A stretch of 64,000 nt of DNA from CFX5 sp023384495 (lineage in GTDB: Bacteria > Chloroflexota > Anaerolineae > Caldilineales > Caldilineaceae): assembly GCA_048499455.1 (NCBI GenBank), contig JASNZV010000026.1, forward strand, positions 21,653 to 85,652, read 5' to 3'. Below, one piece after another: positions 1 to 8,339 of the stretch. The notes under the pieces are model-generated. The model was not told where the DNA came from, did not search any database, and was given only the letters and a program-made list of their open reading frames with translations. Position 1 is the stretch's first letter. Each line of letters opens with the position of its first letter. Made by a program: the position numbers and the translations under genes.

Positions 1-742
1 TGAAGCGTTGCAGCCACCGGCGCACCCCATCGGTGCTCACCTGCATTCGCGTCCGGTAGTCGCTGCCAATGCTAAAGAAATAGACGTTGTTGGACGGGTC
101 ATCGATATCAGCGTCCAAATAGGGGAAGCCCACTTCGTTTTTGAGCAGATAGCGAATGGCGTCGCTCCCACCGGAACAGGCCAAGACGCCATCATACATA
201 TAGGTCATCCAGATATTGGGCATACGCGCCGACCGCACCGGGCCGATTCGCTCGGCTTCGGTGCTGTGATACATGGCCGTCATGCGCGTCATGGTAAAGC
301 CGTCGACGATATATTCGTAGACCAGGTCGGCCTGGCTCAAGCCGTGGTGCGCGCTGCGCCCAACCGTATCGTTGTTGATACAGACGAAGATCGGGCGCTT
401 GCGCAGGCGCTCCATATCGTCCACGGCCAGGCCCGTAAACGGGGCAATATTGCCGGGCAAGGGAGTCGGTGTGGGCAAGGCTACCGGGGCTGGGGTCGGG
501 GTTGGTGGCTCCGGCGTCGGCGTTGGGGCGGCTGCCGCCTGCGTGTCGACCTCGCGCGGTGTCTTTGTGGGTGTCGGCGTCGGCTCCGCGCCTGCGCCAC
601 TACAGGCAGCCAGCAGCAAAGCCGTCAAGCAACAGAGCAAAAGGCGAAGTAGAACAGGGTGATAGCGGTGCGGGGGATGCGCAAAATGACGATCTGCTAC
701 AGTACGATCCGCTACAGGACGGCGCCAAAAATTCGTTGTCAC
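1..742 (-). CDS. DUF3048 (YerB-like) lipoprotein, 5' part only
   Basis: Read on the minus strand, the frame gives a hydrophobic signal ending in LLLAAC, a lipobox, so the protein is probably exported and lipid-anchored. A Thr-Pro-rich linker of about 45 residues follows. Then comes a domain beginning APFTGLAVDDMERLRKRP, with VCINND, GLSQADLVYEY, IGPVRSAR and YLLKNEVGFPYLDAD. I recognise these blocks as DUF3048, the YerB family, of unknown biochemical function. The gene runs off the left edge, so the C-terminal half is missing. The upstream in-frame GTG at 740-742 is taken as start; a TTG inside the signal sequence is an alternative. The opposite-strand open frame over the same bases is a shadow of this high-GC gene. 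Confidence 0.8.
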   Translation of the reverse strand, partial: MTTNFWRRPVADRTVADRHFAHPPHRYHPVLLRLLLCCLTALLLAACSGAGAEPTPTPTKTPREVDTQAAAAPTPTPEPPTPTPAPVALPTPTPLPGNIAPFTGLAVDDMERLRKRPIFVCINNDTVGRSAHHGLSQADLVYEYIVDGFTMTRMTAMYHSTEAERIGPVRSARMPNIWMTYMYDGVLACSGGSDAIRYLLKNEVGFPYLDADIDDPSNNVYFFSIGSDYRTRMQVSTDGVRRWLQRF

Positions 743-831
743 AGAGTTGAGCTTCCTGGTTACGTCGGCGGCATGGGCGACCGATGAGCCGCGCCGCGCG
801 ACGCCGGTTGAACATGAATGGTTTGTAGTAT

Positions 832-859
832 ATCATACTCTACTGATACTGCCAGTCAA
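832..859 (-). promoter_or_regulatory. Sigma70-type promoter for the DUF3048 gene
   Basis: On the minus strand TTGACT (854-859) is followed after 16 nt by TATGAT (832-837), close to the TTGACA/TATAAT consensus. Transcription would start about 825, leaving a leader of about 80 nt before the GTG. Predicted from sequence only. Confidence 0.5.
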
Positions 860-986
860 GCCGTTTGGTTGGTCGTCATTCTTGAGGCTCAGGCAGCTTG
901 TCCGGATGGGAGAAAGCGGTGGAATTGCCTGATCGATCAGATGTGGTAGAATGACCGGCGCACAATGCGCATGGCTCTATGCCGCG

Positions 987-1057
987 CTTGTTTTGAAAAC
1001 CGGAAGTGACGAGATGGCTACCTCTACAGAGAACTCCGGTTTTCAAACAAAGCTCAG
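987..1057. repeat. Dispersed palindromic repeat, family P1, copy A
   Basis: TTTGAAAACCGGAAGT at 992-1007 pairs with ACTCCGGTTTTCAAA at 1033-1047 around a 25-nt loop, and CAAAGCTCAG follows the right arm. Two more copies lie at 5944-6028 and 40773-40850. All three share the arms and the outer bases, and all are intergenic. In the 338-base gap 743-1080 I see only this element and the promoter above. Confidence 0.75.
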
Positions 1058-1080
1058 GATCATTGCTACAGGTTCGATTG

Positions 1081-1912
1081 ATGAATGATTCGCCATCGGA
1101 ACAGGTTGCGCGATTGTATCAGAAAGTAGGCGCAGCCCAAATGGAGATCCCGGTGCGTTGCCTGCTGGCTGGGTATCGACCGCTGGCCTTTTTTGCGGGC
1201 CAGCTACTGCTGGTATTCGCGCCGATAGCCGCAATCCTAGGGCGACGGGATCTCGCCGCATGGGCTTCATTGCTTGCCGAGCCACCTCAAGTGGGCTGGT
1301 TGGCGCAGACGCCCCGCGCAGATGTTGATGTCCAACAAGGTGATTCCCATCATGGCCGGCTATAGCTTTCCTGTTGATCAGAAAAATGCCTGGGGGCTGG
1401 CGGTGGAAGCCAGCCTGGAGCGCGGCCAATCCGCCGTATTGGATTTGGGCGCCGCTGGTGATCTGCTGGAAAACCTCCCCGCGCTGGTCGCGCTGCACGC
1501 CTTTGCCGAAGAGCGGCGAGACCCGACTGAGCCGGTGGTGCTGGCGGGTGGCAACCCACTCTTCTGGTTGGCGGCCACCCTCGTTGCGCCGGGCGAACAC
1601 GGCGCAACGCCGTTGCGCATTACATACAGTGGCGGCGATATCACTTGCCATATCGCCGCCGTGCAGGCGGAAGCAACCTCCACAAGCCGCAGCTACGAAC
1701 TCCCCCCCGGGTTTGCCTCCCTCCTGGCCCCGGGCGCACAGGCGGGGGCCTGGCGATGGGAGGCGTTGCCGCTGGCCTGGGCGCAGGCCGCCCAACAGCC
1801 CACATGGCAAGGCGCTACCCCGTCCGAGCCAACGTCCATCAGTGATAAGTGGTTGGCCTGGGCCGGCGTCGCCTTTGCCTTACTTTTGACCATCGGCGCG
1901 TTGCTCCTGTAA
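1081..1912 (+). pseudogene. Membrane protein gene with apparent 1-nt frameshift
   Basis: Two frames join into one plausible protein. The first, from ATG 1081 (MNDSPSEQVARLYQ), has one membrane segment (FFAGQLLLVFAPIAAIL) and reaches ...VGWLAQTP. The second continues AQMLMSNKVIPIMAGYSF and ends in a membrane helix (WLAWAGVAFALLLTIGALLL). The change of frame falls at the C-run 1312-1315; removing one C restores a single frame of about 276 residues. It may be a real mutation or a sequencing error. Alternatively, a shorter gene starts at ATG 1321. It opens a same-strand cluster running to 5907. I do not recognise the family beyond its membrane topology. Confidence 0.55.
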
Positions 1913-1979
1913 CCTTCGCCCGCCACCATCTCATCGAGGCGCCGTATCCTGAATCCTGTATCGGAAATCCCACTCCACG

Positions 1980-2606
1980 ATGCCCGCACACCGCTTCTCG
2001 TTCACCAATACACTTGCCATGCTGGTGGCAGCTATCTGCTTCGTGATCATTGTGCTGGAGCGCGCCGGGTTGGCGCCCGCCCTGCGCCCGGTGACAACCA
2101 TGCTCTATCAATGGACTGTGTTGCTTGGCGCGTTTGCGTTGTTGCTGGGCATTGTCAATGTGGCCATCACCCACGGGCGACGCATTTATGCCGGCCAGCG
2201 TGAATGGGTGGGCAGCCTGGCGCTGCTGACAACGTTGGCGGCGGTGCTGTTGGCCGGGCTGCTCGATGCGCGTGGGGCGTCGAGCCGAGTGGTGGAGTGG
2301 TTCTTTGACGCGCTGATTGCCCCCGGCCAGGCAACGATTTCTGCGCTGCTCCTCTTCTTTACCGCGACCGCGGCCTTCCGTTATTTGCGAATTGGGCAAC
2401 CGGCTGGCGCATGGATGTTGGCCGGGGCCCTGGCCGTCTTTATGGCCCAACTCCCGCTCTTCACGCTGCCGTCACCCCTACAGGGCGCGCTTTTTTGGCT
2501 GATGGAGCAGCCCTTCACTGCAACCTTTCGCGGCGCACTGCTAGGCAGTGCATTGGCGTTGATCATTGTGGGCGTCCGTTTTCTTCTTGGCAGGACGGAA
2601 GTATGA
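1980..2606 (+). CDS. Polytopic membrane protein, unknown function
   Basis: 208 residues, mostly hydrophobic, with about six predicted transmembrane segments: LAMLVAAICFVIIVL near the N-terminus, LLGAFALLLGIVNVAI, LALLTTLAAVLLAGLL, ISALLLFFTATAAF, MLAGALAVFMAQLPLF, and ALIIVGVRFLLG at the end. No catalytic motif is visible. Its stop codon overlaps the start of the zinc-ribbon gene (ATGA), which suggests translational coupling and a shared function. The following small-domain proteins suggest a membrane complex. I do not recognise a named family. Confidence 0.75.
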   Translation: MPAHRFSFTNTLAMLVAAICFVIIVLERAGLAPALRPVTTMLYQWTVLLGAFALLLGIVNVAITHGRRIYAGQREWVGSLALLTTLAAVLLAGLLDARGASSRVVEWFFDALIAPGQATISALLLFFTATAAFRYLRIGQPAGAWMLAGALAVFMAQLPLFTLPSPLQGALFWLMEQPFTATFRGALLGSALALIIVGVRFLLGRTEV

Positions 2607-3925
2607 CCATCACTCACTGCTCCCATTGCGGCACTGCCAACCGTTCGGGCTCCAACTATTGCAATCATTGCGGCGCCTATCTGCGCGCCGAATCAACACC
2701 TCCCCCATCTGAACCAGCCCCCTCGGAGGCGACGCCGCACACGCTCGCCAGCGCGGCCCCGCCCTCTGACGCGTGGACCGGCGCCCAGCCGTGGCTCCAG
2801 GCAGATGACATCGACATCGATGACGCTGAGCCGTACGCCGACGGCCCGGTGGGTGAGCCGCCCCTACGCCGTTTGGTTACCCATTTGCAGGGTTTGCTGG
2901 AGCCGGTGCGCATCTTCAGCGCAGCCGGCGAAGAACCGGTTGTGGCAGAGCCTAACGCCGCAGAGACGGCGCCTGGCCCACCGGTGGCCCCACGTTATGC
3001 GGCTGAACAGTTGCGGCGCTGGCGCAGCCTCATGACCGAAGAGCCGGTGCTGCTCGACAATGTGCCACCCCCGCGCTTGCCTTATCTGCCGGCGCTCCGG
3101 CTACTCTGGGTTGCCCTCCTGATTGGGGGGCTTCTCCTGCTGTCGTTCGCACCCCCGGCGTCGAACCTCCCGGTTCAGGAAGTTGCGCCCTGGCCGGGGG
3201 TTGCCGAGACTTTGGCCGCTATCGACCAACTGCCCACCGGCGCGCCTGTGCTCCTCCTGTGGGGATATGACGCGGCCACGGCGGGTGAGATGGACCTATT
3301 GGCGTTGCCACTGGTGGCGCACCTGGCTCAGCGCCAGAGTCGAATAATGTTGGTGAGCCTGCTCCCCAATGGCCCAGCCACAGCGCGCCGTCTCTTTGCC
3401 CAGGCCGCGGCCAGCGACCAGGTTGAACCGGCCCTCCGCATGGCGGTGGCTGAACAGCAGTATGTCGAGAGTGTCTATTTACCGGGCGGCGCCGCGCTGC
3501 CGTTAATCGGTCAGGACTTGGCGGCGGGCCTCAATATCCTCCCTGGCGTCAGCGCAGCCAATGTAACGCAAGCCGTGGCGCTGGGGCCGGCGCTGGCCGT
3601 GTTGTTGGTCGCCCAGGCAGAGGAGGCGCAACAGTGGCTGGAGCAGACCCAGCCACTCAATACGTTGCCCACGGTGGCCTTCGCCAGCGCGGCCGCGGAC
3701 CCGGTGTTGCGGCCCTATTGGCAGAGCGGACAATTGCAAGGGCTGGTCAGCGGCTTTGACGGGGCTTGGGCCTACCAGAGTCACGGTGACCTGCGTCTTT
3801 CTGACGAAAACGCGGCGCGCATCGGCCGCCAACGCGTCCACCAGGCCTGGGGTCAGGTGGCGTTTCTTGTGGTGATTGTATTGGGCAACCTGGCCGCGCT
3901 TTTGGGGCGCAACGGGCGCGGATAA
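2603..3925 (+). CDS. Zinc-ribbon membrane protein, unknown function
   Basis: 440 residues from ATG 2603, which overlaps the preceding TGA. Cys6, Cys9, Cys20 and Cys23 (CSHCG ... CNHCG) form a typical zinc ribbon. An acidic, Pro-rich linker follows, then a membrane helix (LLWVALLIGGLLLLSF, about residue 170). A large domain of alternating hydrophobic strands comes next (GAPVLLLWGYD, IMLVSLLP), and a C-terminal helix (VAFLVVIVLGNLAALLG). The likely layout is cytoplasmic zinc ribbon, external or luminal alpha/beta domain, and a second anchor. The domain resembles uncharacterised Chloroflexota membrane proteins, but I cannot assign an enzyme activity. The upstream frame extension overlaps the previous gene and was not used. 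Confidence 0.75.
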   Translation: MTITHCSHCGTANRSGSNYCNHCGAYLRAESTPPPSEPAPSEATPHTLASAAPPSDAWTGAQPWLQADDIDIDDAEPYADGPVGEPPLRRLVTHLQGLLEPVRIFSAAGEEPVVAEPNAAETAPGPPVAPRYAAEQLRRWRSLMTEEPVLLDNVPPPRLPYLPALRLLWVALLIGGLLLLSFAPPASNLPVQEVAPWPGVAETLAAIDQLPTGAPVLLLWGYDAATAGEMDLLALPLVAHLAQRQSRIMLVSLLPNGPATARRLFAQAAASDQVEPALRMAVAEQQYVESVYLPGGAALPLIGQDLAAGLNILPGVSAANVTQAVALGPALAVLLVAQAEEAQQWLEQTQPLNTLPTVAFASAAADPVLRPYWQSGQLQGLVSGFDGAWAYQSHGDLRLSDENAARIGRQRVHQAWGQVAFLVVIVLGNLAALLGRNGRG

Positions 3926-3931
3926 GGGTCT

Positions 3932-4681
3932 ATGCCAATGGACACACTGTCAACCATGCTGTTTACCCAAGTTGCCGGCGCCTGGGTGGGGTTATTCCTG
4001 GCGCTGGCGCTCTTTAGCACCATTCTGGGTGACCAGGGGCTGGCGCGCTTTGCGCAGCATGTTTTGGTGGGGGGCGCGCTGGGATACGCTGCGCTCATGG
4101 CTGTACGCGAGGTGCTGGAGCCACGGCTCTTGCTTGGTCTGCAGACGGGCGCGGGAGATGGGTGGCTATGGGTCCCATTGGGGCTGGGTCTGCTGTTGTG
4201 GCTGGCCGGCCTTGATGCGCTGCGCAGACCGGCGGACCATCCCCCGGCGCGCGTGGCGCTCTGGCGGCGCCTATTGCGGTTGTTGGGGATCATCCCTGTC
4301 GCGCTGATGTTGGGGGTGGCGGTGACGGTGGCGCTGCTGGGCGTGTGGCAAGGGACGTTGCTGCCTCAGACGATGGCGGCGTTGCGCACGCAGGTCGATG
4401 CGGGCGCAACGCCAACCGATTGGATGACTGCGCTCTTGACAGTGTTGTTGACGTCGGCCGCACTACTCTTCTTAACTGGACACGGCTCGCAGGAGCGTGC
4501 GCCGAGGCCAATCCAACTGCTGCTGGGGGGATGGCGTTGGGTTGGCCAGCGCGCCCTTTGGTTGGCCGCCGGTGTGCTGTTTGCCCGATTGGCTGCGTCT
4601 CGCATCAGCCTCTTCTCTGGCTGGGTAGAATTTGTCAACCGATCCGTGCAACAGACGGGCATCTGGCGTTGGTTTGAGTGA
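3932..4681 (+). CDS. Polytopic membrane protein, unknown function
   Basis: 249 residues starting 6 nt after the zinc-ribbon gene. Six or more hydrophobic stretches are visible: VGLFLALALFSTILG, VPLGLGLLLWLAGL, LGIIPVALMLGVAVTVALLGVW, WMTALLTVLLTSAALLFL and others. A short basic stretch (RRLLRLL) sits between helices. There are no conserved charged motifs that name a transporter family. The ATG six bases downstream (MDTLSTML) is an alternative start. It is part of the same cluster, and its stop overlaps the next gene's GTG. Confidence 0.7.
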   Translation: MPMDTLSTMLFTQVAGAWVGLFLALALFSTILGDQGLARFAQHVLVGGALGYAALMAVREVLEPRLLLGLQTGAGDGWLWVPLGLGLLLWLAGLDALRRPADHPPARVALWRRLLRLLGIIPVALMLGVAVTVALLGVWQGTLLPQTMAALRTQVDAGATPTDWMTALLTVLLTSAALLFLTGHGSQERAPRPIQLLLGGWRWVGQRALWLAAGVLFARLAASRISLFSGWVEFVNRSVQQTGIWRWFE

Positions 4682-5907
4682 ATCATCACCCATCCCTCGC
4701 CAAAGATAGAGAACAATTCATGGACCCGGCTTCCCAAGTCTTCAGCGCAAACTCCCCATCCGACATGCTGCTTGCCATGGGCCTGGAGCAGGAGGGCGTA
4801 CGCGTCTGCCTGTTGGACACGGTGGCAGGGCGCTACCGGCTGATCGGCTGGCTCGGCCTGCAAGACGATGGCTCGCTGGAGCCTGCGCAACTGATTGCGC
4901 GGGCGTGCCGCCGTTTGGGGCAGCGGCTCGGTTGCACGCTGTGGGACGAGCGATTGAATGAGCCGCTGGTTTCGAGCGACGATCCACTGCGGGTTCCACC
5001 CCTGGCGCATGTGAGTGTTGGTCTCTTGCGCCAGCCCGCGCTGCGCACCTGGCTGGCCGGATTGAGTTCGTCGGCGAGTCTGGCCGTGCTCGAACAGGTG
5101 GTTTCCGGCGCGCCTGCGCAGATTGTCGGGCAGACGACCCTGACATCTGACCTCAATCGCCAGGCATTGGCAATGGCCCTCAAGCAGACCAAGCCCGATG
5201 TCTTGGTGATTGCTGGGGGCTTTGACGACCCCACGCCCGCGGCGCAGGCGCCCCTCTTCGCCCTTTGCCAACTGCTCGGCGACGCATTGACAGCGGCGGC
5301 CCCGGCGGTGCAACCGGCGCTCTTTTTCGCCGGCAACCGATTTGTCGCCCCCGTTGCGGCTGACCTCTTGGCGCAGGGCCGCGCCGACCTGTCCATCACA
5401 TTGCTCGACAATATCATGCCTGCGCCCGGTCGGGTGGAACAACGGGAACTTGCCCGCTTGCTCAATTATTACGATTGGCGGCTCAACGAGCGCGCGCCGA
5501 GCTTTGGCCGCTTCAGCCGCTGGGTCACCAGCCCCGGCCAGGTGAGCAGCCTGGCGGCCAACTTTGCCCAGTTGACGCGTGCGTGGCTGGAGCACGCTCG
5601 ATTGCCCGAGTTACGTGGGCTTTACTGCACAACCCATTGGTGGTTACATATTTTGGCCAGCCAGGGGCAAGATGGGGTGCGGCTTGTCTATGCGCCGCCC
5701 GGCAGCGAGCCCAGCGTTGTGGCGCGTTGGCCTGCTGTGGGGCTGATCAGCGGGCCGTGGAACGGGGCGGGCTGCCGCACCGCGCGCGAGTTTTGGTGGG
5801 ACGCAGAAGGATTGGCGCCGGTCGTGGCTGGCATTGGCCAGGTGGCGCCGCTGGCCATGATGCAAACACTCGATGCCGACCTGCTGCCCGTTTATAAGGG
5901 GTGGTGA
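4678..5907 (+). CDS. MutL-like (glutamate mutase L) ASKHA-fold protein, divergent
   Basis: 409 residues. Blocks resemble the MutL/glutamate mutase L family: an N-terminal VRVCLLDTVAGRYRLIG, VGLLRQPALRTWLAGL, then KPDVLVIAGGFDD, ALFFAGNRFVAP, ITLLDNIMPAPGRV and ERAPSFGRFSRWVTSPG. Family members have an actin/hexokinase-like fold and accompany B12 mutases, but no mutase is nearby. The usual N-terminal TTxxxxxD phosphate loop is not obvious, so ATP binding may be lost or altered. The GTG at 4678 overlaps the previous stop; ATG 4720 is a good alternative. The protein is shorter than typical MutL. It closes the membrane cluster, so it may be a cytoplasmic partner of it. Family call by eye only. 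Confidence 0.6.
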   Translation: MNHHPSLAKDREQFMDPASQVFSANSPSDMLLAMGLEQEGVRVCLLDTVAGRYRLIGWLGLQDDGSLEPAQLIARACRRLGQRLGCTLWDERLNEPLVSSDDPLRVPPLAHVSVGLLRQPALRTWLAGLSSSASLAVLEQVVSGAPAQIVGQTTLTSDLNRQALAMALKQTKPDVLVIAGGFDDPTPAAQAPLFALCQLLGDALTAAAPAVQPALFFAGNRFVAPVAADLLAQGRADLSITLLDNIMPAPGRVEQRELARLLNYYDWRLNERAPSFGRFSRWVTSPGQVSSLAANFAQLTRAWLEHARLPELRGLYCTTHWWLHILASQGQDGVRLVYAPPGSEPSVVARWPAVGLISGPWNGAGCRTAREFWWDAEGLAPVVAGIGQVAPLAMMQTLDADLLPVYKGW

Positions 5908-5943
5908 CCCGATGGAACGGCGGCACTGTGGGCGCTATACTGC

Positions 5944-6028
5944 GGTTGCTTTGAAAACCGGAGTTTGATTTAGCGTGATTGCCCTGAAGCAAGGCCGTAG
6001 CAAACTCCGCTTTTCAAACAGAGCTCAG
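5944..6028. repeat. Dispersed palindromic repeat, family P1, copy B
   Basis: TTTGAAAACCGGAGTTTG at 5950-5967 pairs 17 of 18 with CAAACTCCGCTTTTCAAA at 6001-6018. GGTTGC precedes and CAGAGCTCAG follows. It lies between the convergent MutL-like gene and tsaE and could form a hairpin in either transcript, although no T-run follows. Confidence 0.75.
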
Positions 6029-6529
6029 TTTGGTGTGCTCGACAAGCGCCTGGAGCAACTGTTGGCTCTGCCCACCGTGGGCGGTGAGCACAATGCGCCG
6101 GTGTTCGGGCGCATCTTCGACCGGAACCAGAACAATATCCAGATAGTCGGTTGGAAGCAGGTCGGCAATCAGCTCGCCCCATTCGATGAGGACAATCAAT
6201 TCCTCATCGGCCAGCAACTCCTCGACGCCGATGGTGGCGGCCTCGCGTTGCGCTTCGGCGCGACTTTCCCCCAGGCGGTAACAGTCCACATGGGCAAGCG
6301 GGATGCCCGCGGCGGTGCGATATTGATTGATAAGCGTAAAGGTGGGGCTGGTGATCGGCTCGCTCACGCCCAGCCCGGCCGCGATCCCCTGCGCCAGCGC
6401 GGTTTTGCCCGCGCCGAGGTCGCCGTGGAGGGCGATCACCTGCCCCGGCCCAAGCCGCCTGCCGAGACGCACACCCAGGTCATGCGTCTCGGCGGGGGAG
6501 GTGGTGACGATTACGTGATCGACGTTCAT
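6014..6529 (-). CDS. tsaE: tRNA threonylcarbamoyladenosine biosynthesis ATPase TsaE
   Basis: 171 residues. The P-loop is GDLGAGKTALAQG, followed by SEPITSPTFTLINQY, HVDCYRL and VLIEWGE, the usual TsaE blocks. TsaE is the ATPase partner of the TsaB-TsaD complex that makes t6A37 in ANN-decoding tRNAs. The ATG at 6527-6529 overlaps the stop of the upstream pyrophosphorylase gene (ATGA), so the two are probably translated together. Its 3' end overlaps palindromic repeat copy B. Length is slightly above the usual 150-160 residues because of a C-terminal tail. Confidence 0.93.
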   Translation of the reverse strand: MNVDHVIVTTSPAETHDLGVRLGRRLGPGQVIALHGDLGAGKTALAQGIAAGLGVSEPITSPTFTLINQYRTAAGIPLAHVDCYRLGESRAEAQREAATIGVEELLADEELIVLIEWGELIADLLPTDYLDIVLVPVEDAPEHRRIVLTAHGGQSQQLLQALVEHTKLSSV

Positions 6530-8004
6530 AGAGAATGAGTGCGGCTGTCGTGGTGACGCGCTGCGCCCAACTGCGCCCCATCGGGGATGTGAAGGGGCTG
6601 CGCGCCGGTCTGCGCGACCCGGGCCCTGCCGATCACGGTGACATCTTTGCCGAAGTAAACGTCCCCTTCCACCCTCAGTTCGTCGGCCTGGGCCAGCGAC
6701 GGCGCCCCGTGTGGAAAGTGAGCGCACAGATCGTCAATCAGCTGATAGTGCTCATCCAAGAAGACCAATGGCGGTTCGTGGCGCCCGGCGGCCAATTCCA
6801 GCCGAGACGCCGCGGTCAGCCGGTATGCGTCTGACCACAGCACCAGCAGGTCGTTGTTCTTCTTGATGGGGATAAAGCGTTCGCGCGGCACGCAGACCGC
6901 CTGGGCGCCCTCGAATACGGCGATCGCCGACCCCATGGCCGTCTCCAGTTGATAGACGCGATACGACTTGAGGTCGGTGGGGTCTACCGGCTTCTCGTTG
7001 CGGATCAGCGGTAGCCCCAACACGCCCTTGCGTTCGGTCAATACCCGCTGCAGGGTGGGCAGATGCAGCCACAGATTGTTGGTGTTGAAATAGGCGTAGC
7101 GCGTGATGTCCTGAAACTTTTCGAGTTCGTTGGAGGGGCACTGGGCAATCTCGCGCAGGATCAACTGGCCGTCGGGGCGGCGCGCCAGGTGGCCGCCCTT
7201 GCTGTCGGCTTGCGTCCGGTGCGCCACCTCCATGAGGAAGGGTAGTTCGTTGGCGGCGAAATAGCCCAGAATGTCCACATCCAACGTGGCGCCCAGGTTG
7301 TCGGCGTTGCTGACAAACGCATATTCGTAGCCGGCGTCGAGCAGCTTGCTGAGTGTCCCACTCGTGGCAAGCGCAATGTAGAGATCGCCGTGCCCCGGCG
7401 GGCACCATTCTTTGTCGGGGTCATCGGGCCATATGGCAGGCGCAAAATCTTGCTTGCAGACTTTGGGCGCCATGTGTTGCAAAAAGCTCAGCGGCGCATC
7501 CTGCACAAAGTCGGCATAGCGACTAAGCGCATCCAGCGTGGCGCGCTGGGTATGGAAGCTGTCCATCAGCACCAGGGGCGCGCGGGCGCCGCTCTCGTTG
7601 CGCAGGTGCATGATCTGGCGGACGATGATATCAAGAAAGCTCAAATCGCCTTTGGCTCTGAGCAGTGACTTTGGGCCATGCATGCCCATGCTGGTGCCCA
7701 GGCCGCCGTTGAGCTTGAGGACAACGGCCCGGCTGAGCGCAGCCTGCCCAGCCGCGCGATAGCGCCCGTTGAATGTGGCGAAGTCGGGCAGATTTTCGAC
7801 CGGCAACGCCTCATCGCCGGGAATAAAGCCGGTTACGCCGGCCACAACCTGCGCGTAGTAATGACGAAAAAGTTGAATGACCAATTCGGGCAGACCGGCC
7901 TGCGCCATTTTGGCGGCAAAAGGCGCAAAGCGGCGGTCAAGCGCTGGCTCCCCAATCGGTGACTCATCGACCAGCGGGGCAGTGCGCTCTAACAATTGTA
8001 ACAT
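6526..8004 (-). CDS. UTP-glucose-1-phosphate uridylyltransferase, UDPGP family
   Basis: 492 residues. The nucleotide-binding motif LKLNGGLGTSMGMHGPKSLL, the block GHGDLYIAL, VSNADNLGATLD, MEVAHRTQADSKGGHLA and KKNNDLLVLWSDAY are those of the eukaryote-like UGP2/UDPGP family, not bacterial GalU. It makes UDP-glucose from glucose 1-phosphate and UTP. UDP-glucose is the substrate of SqdB, whose gene lies 30 kb away, and of glycosyltransferases in the window. AAAGGAG stands 8 nt before the ATG. The gene has a leader of about 200 nt and is coupled to tsaE downstream. Other UDP-sugars remain possible as products. Confidence 0.9.
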   Translation of the reverse strand: MLQLLERTAPLVDESPIGEPALDRRFAPFAAKMAQAGLPELVIQLFRHYYAQVVAGVTGFIPGDEALPVENLPDFATFNGRYRAAGQAALSRAVVLKLNGGLGTSMGMHGPKSLLRAKGDLSFLDIIVRQIMHLRNESGARAPLVLMDSFHTQRATLDALSRYADFVQDAPLSFLQHMAPKVCKQDFAPAIWPDDPDKEWCPPGHGDLYIALATSGTLSKLLDAGYEYAFVSNADNLGATLDVDILGYFAANELPFLMEVAHRTQADSKGGHLARRPDGQLILREIAQCPSNELEKFQDITRYAYFNTNNLWLHLPTLQRVLTERKGVLGLPLIRNEKPVDPTDLKSYRVYQLETAMGSAIAVFEGAQAVCVPRERFIPIKKNNDLLVLWSDAYRLTAASRLELAAGRHEPPLVFLDEHYQLIDDLCAHFPHGAPSLAQADELRVEGDVYFGKDVTVIGRARVAQTGAQPLHIPDGAQLGAARHHDSRTHSL

Positions 8005-8339
8005 GCAACCAAGCTCCTTTGCTTGCGTGACTGGATGCCATCCCGAATGCTAGTGAGACCCGAATGCAAGCGCCTACACAGTCACCTTTGGGATGGGGTT
8101 TTGTGTCGCTCTCCCAGCATCTGCGCCCGGCCAGATTGGCTGGCGCGCAGAGACGGGATGCGGGCCACCGGCGTTCGATCCGCCGGAGAGACCCGATTGA
8201 GCAGTCACGACAAACTATATCACGACGTAGCACAAGCGAGTGCTTACACTACACTGACAATTTCCAGAAATGGCCGTTCATTCCCCTGTTCCCTGTCGAC
8301 GGTTCCGCCGACCGACCGATACGGGAACCAGCATGGCGC
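8005..8339 (-). promoter_or_regulatory. Long leader upstream of the pyrophosphorylase gene
   Basis: This 335-base gap carries a minus-strand TATAGT at 8214-8219 as a possible -10 box, which would give a leader of about 200 nt. The leader contains several short self-complementary stretches and two copies of GCATTCGGG (near 8050 and 8065), but I could match it to no known riboswitch. No coding frame in it looks genuine. Confidence 0.25.

Noticed and set aside
8..652. Long plus-strand open frame at the left edge
   Set aside because: It is the antisense of the DUF3048 lipoprotein, whose frame has a lipobox and recognisable domain blocks; the plus frame is Arg/Gly-rich with no motif.
8005..8339. 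Glycine or c-di-AMP riboswitch in the pyrophosphorylase leader
   Set aside because: A few words look similar, but the conserved core blocks of these classes are not present in order.
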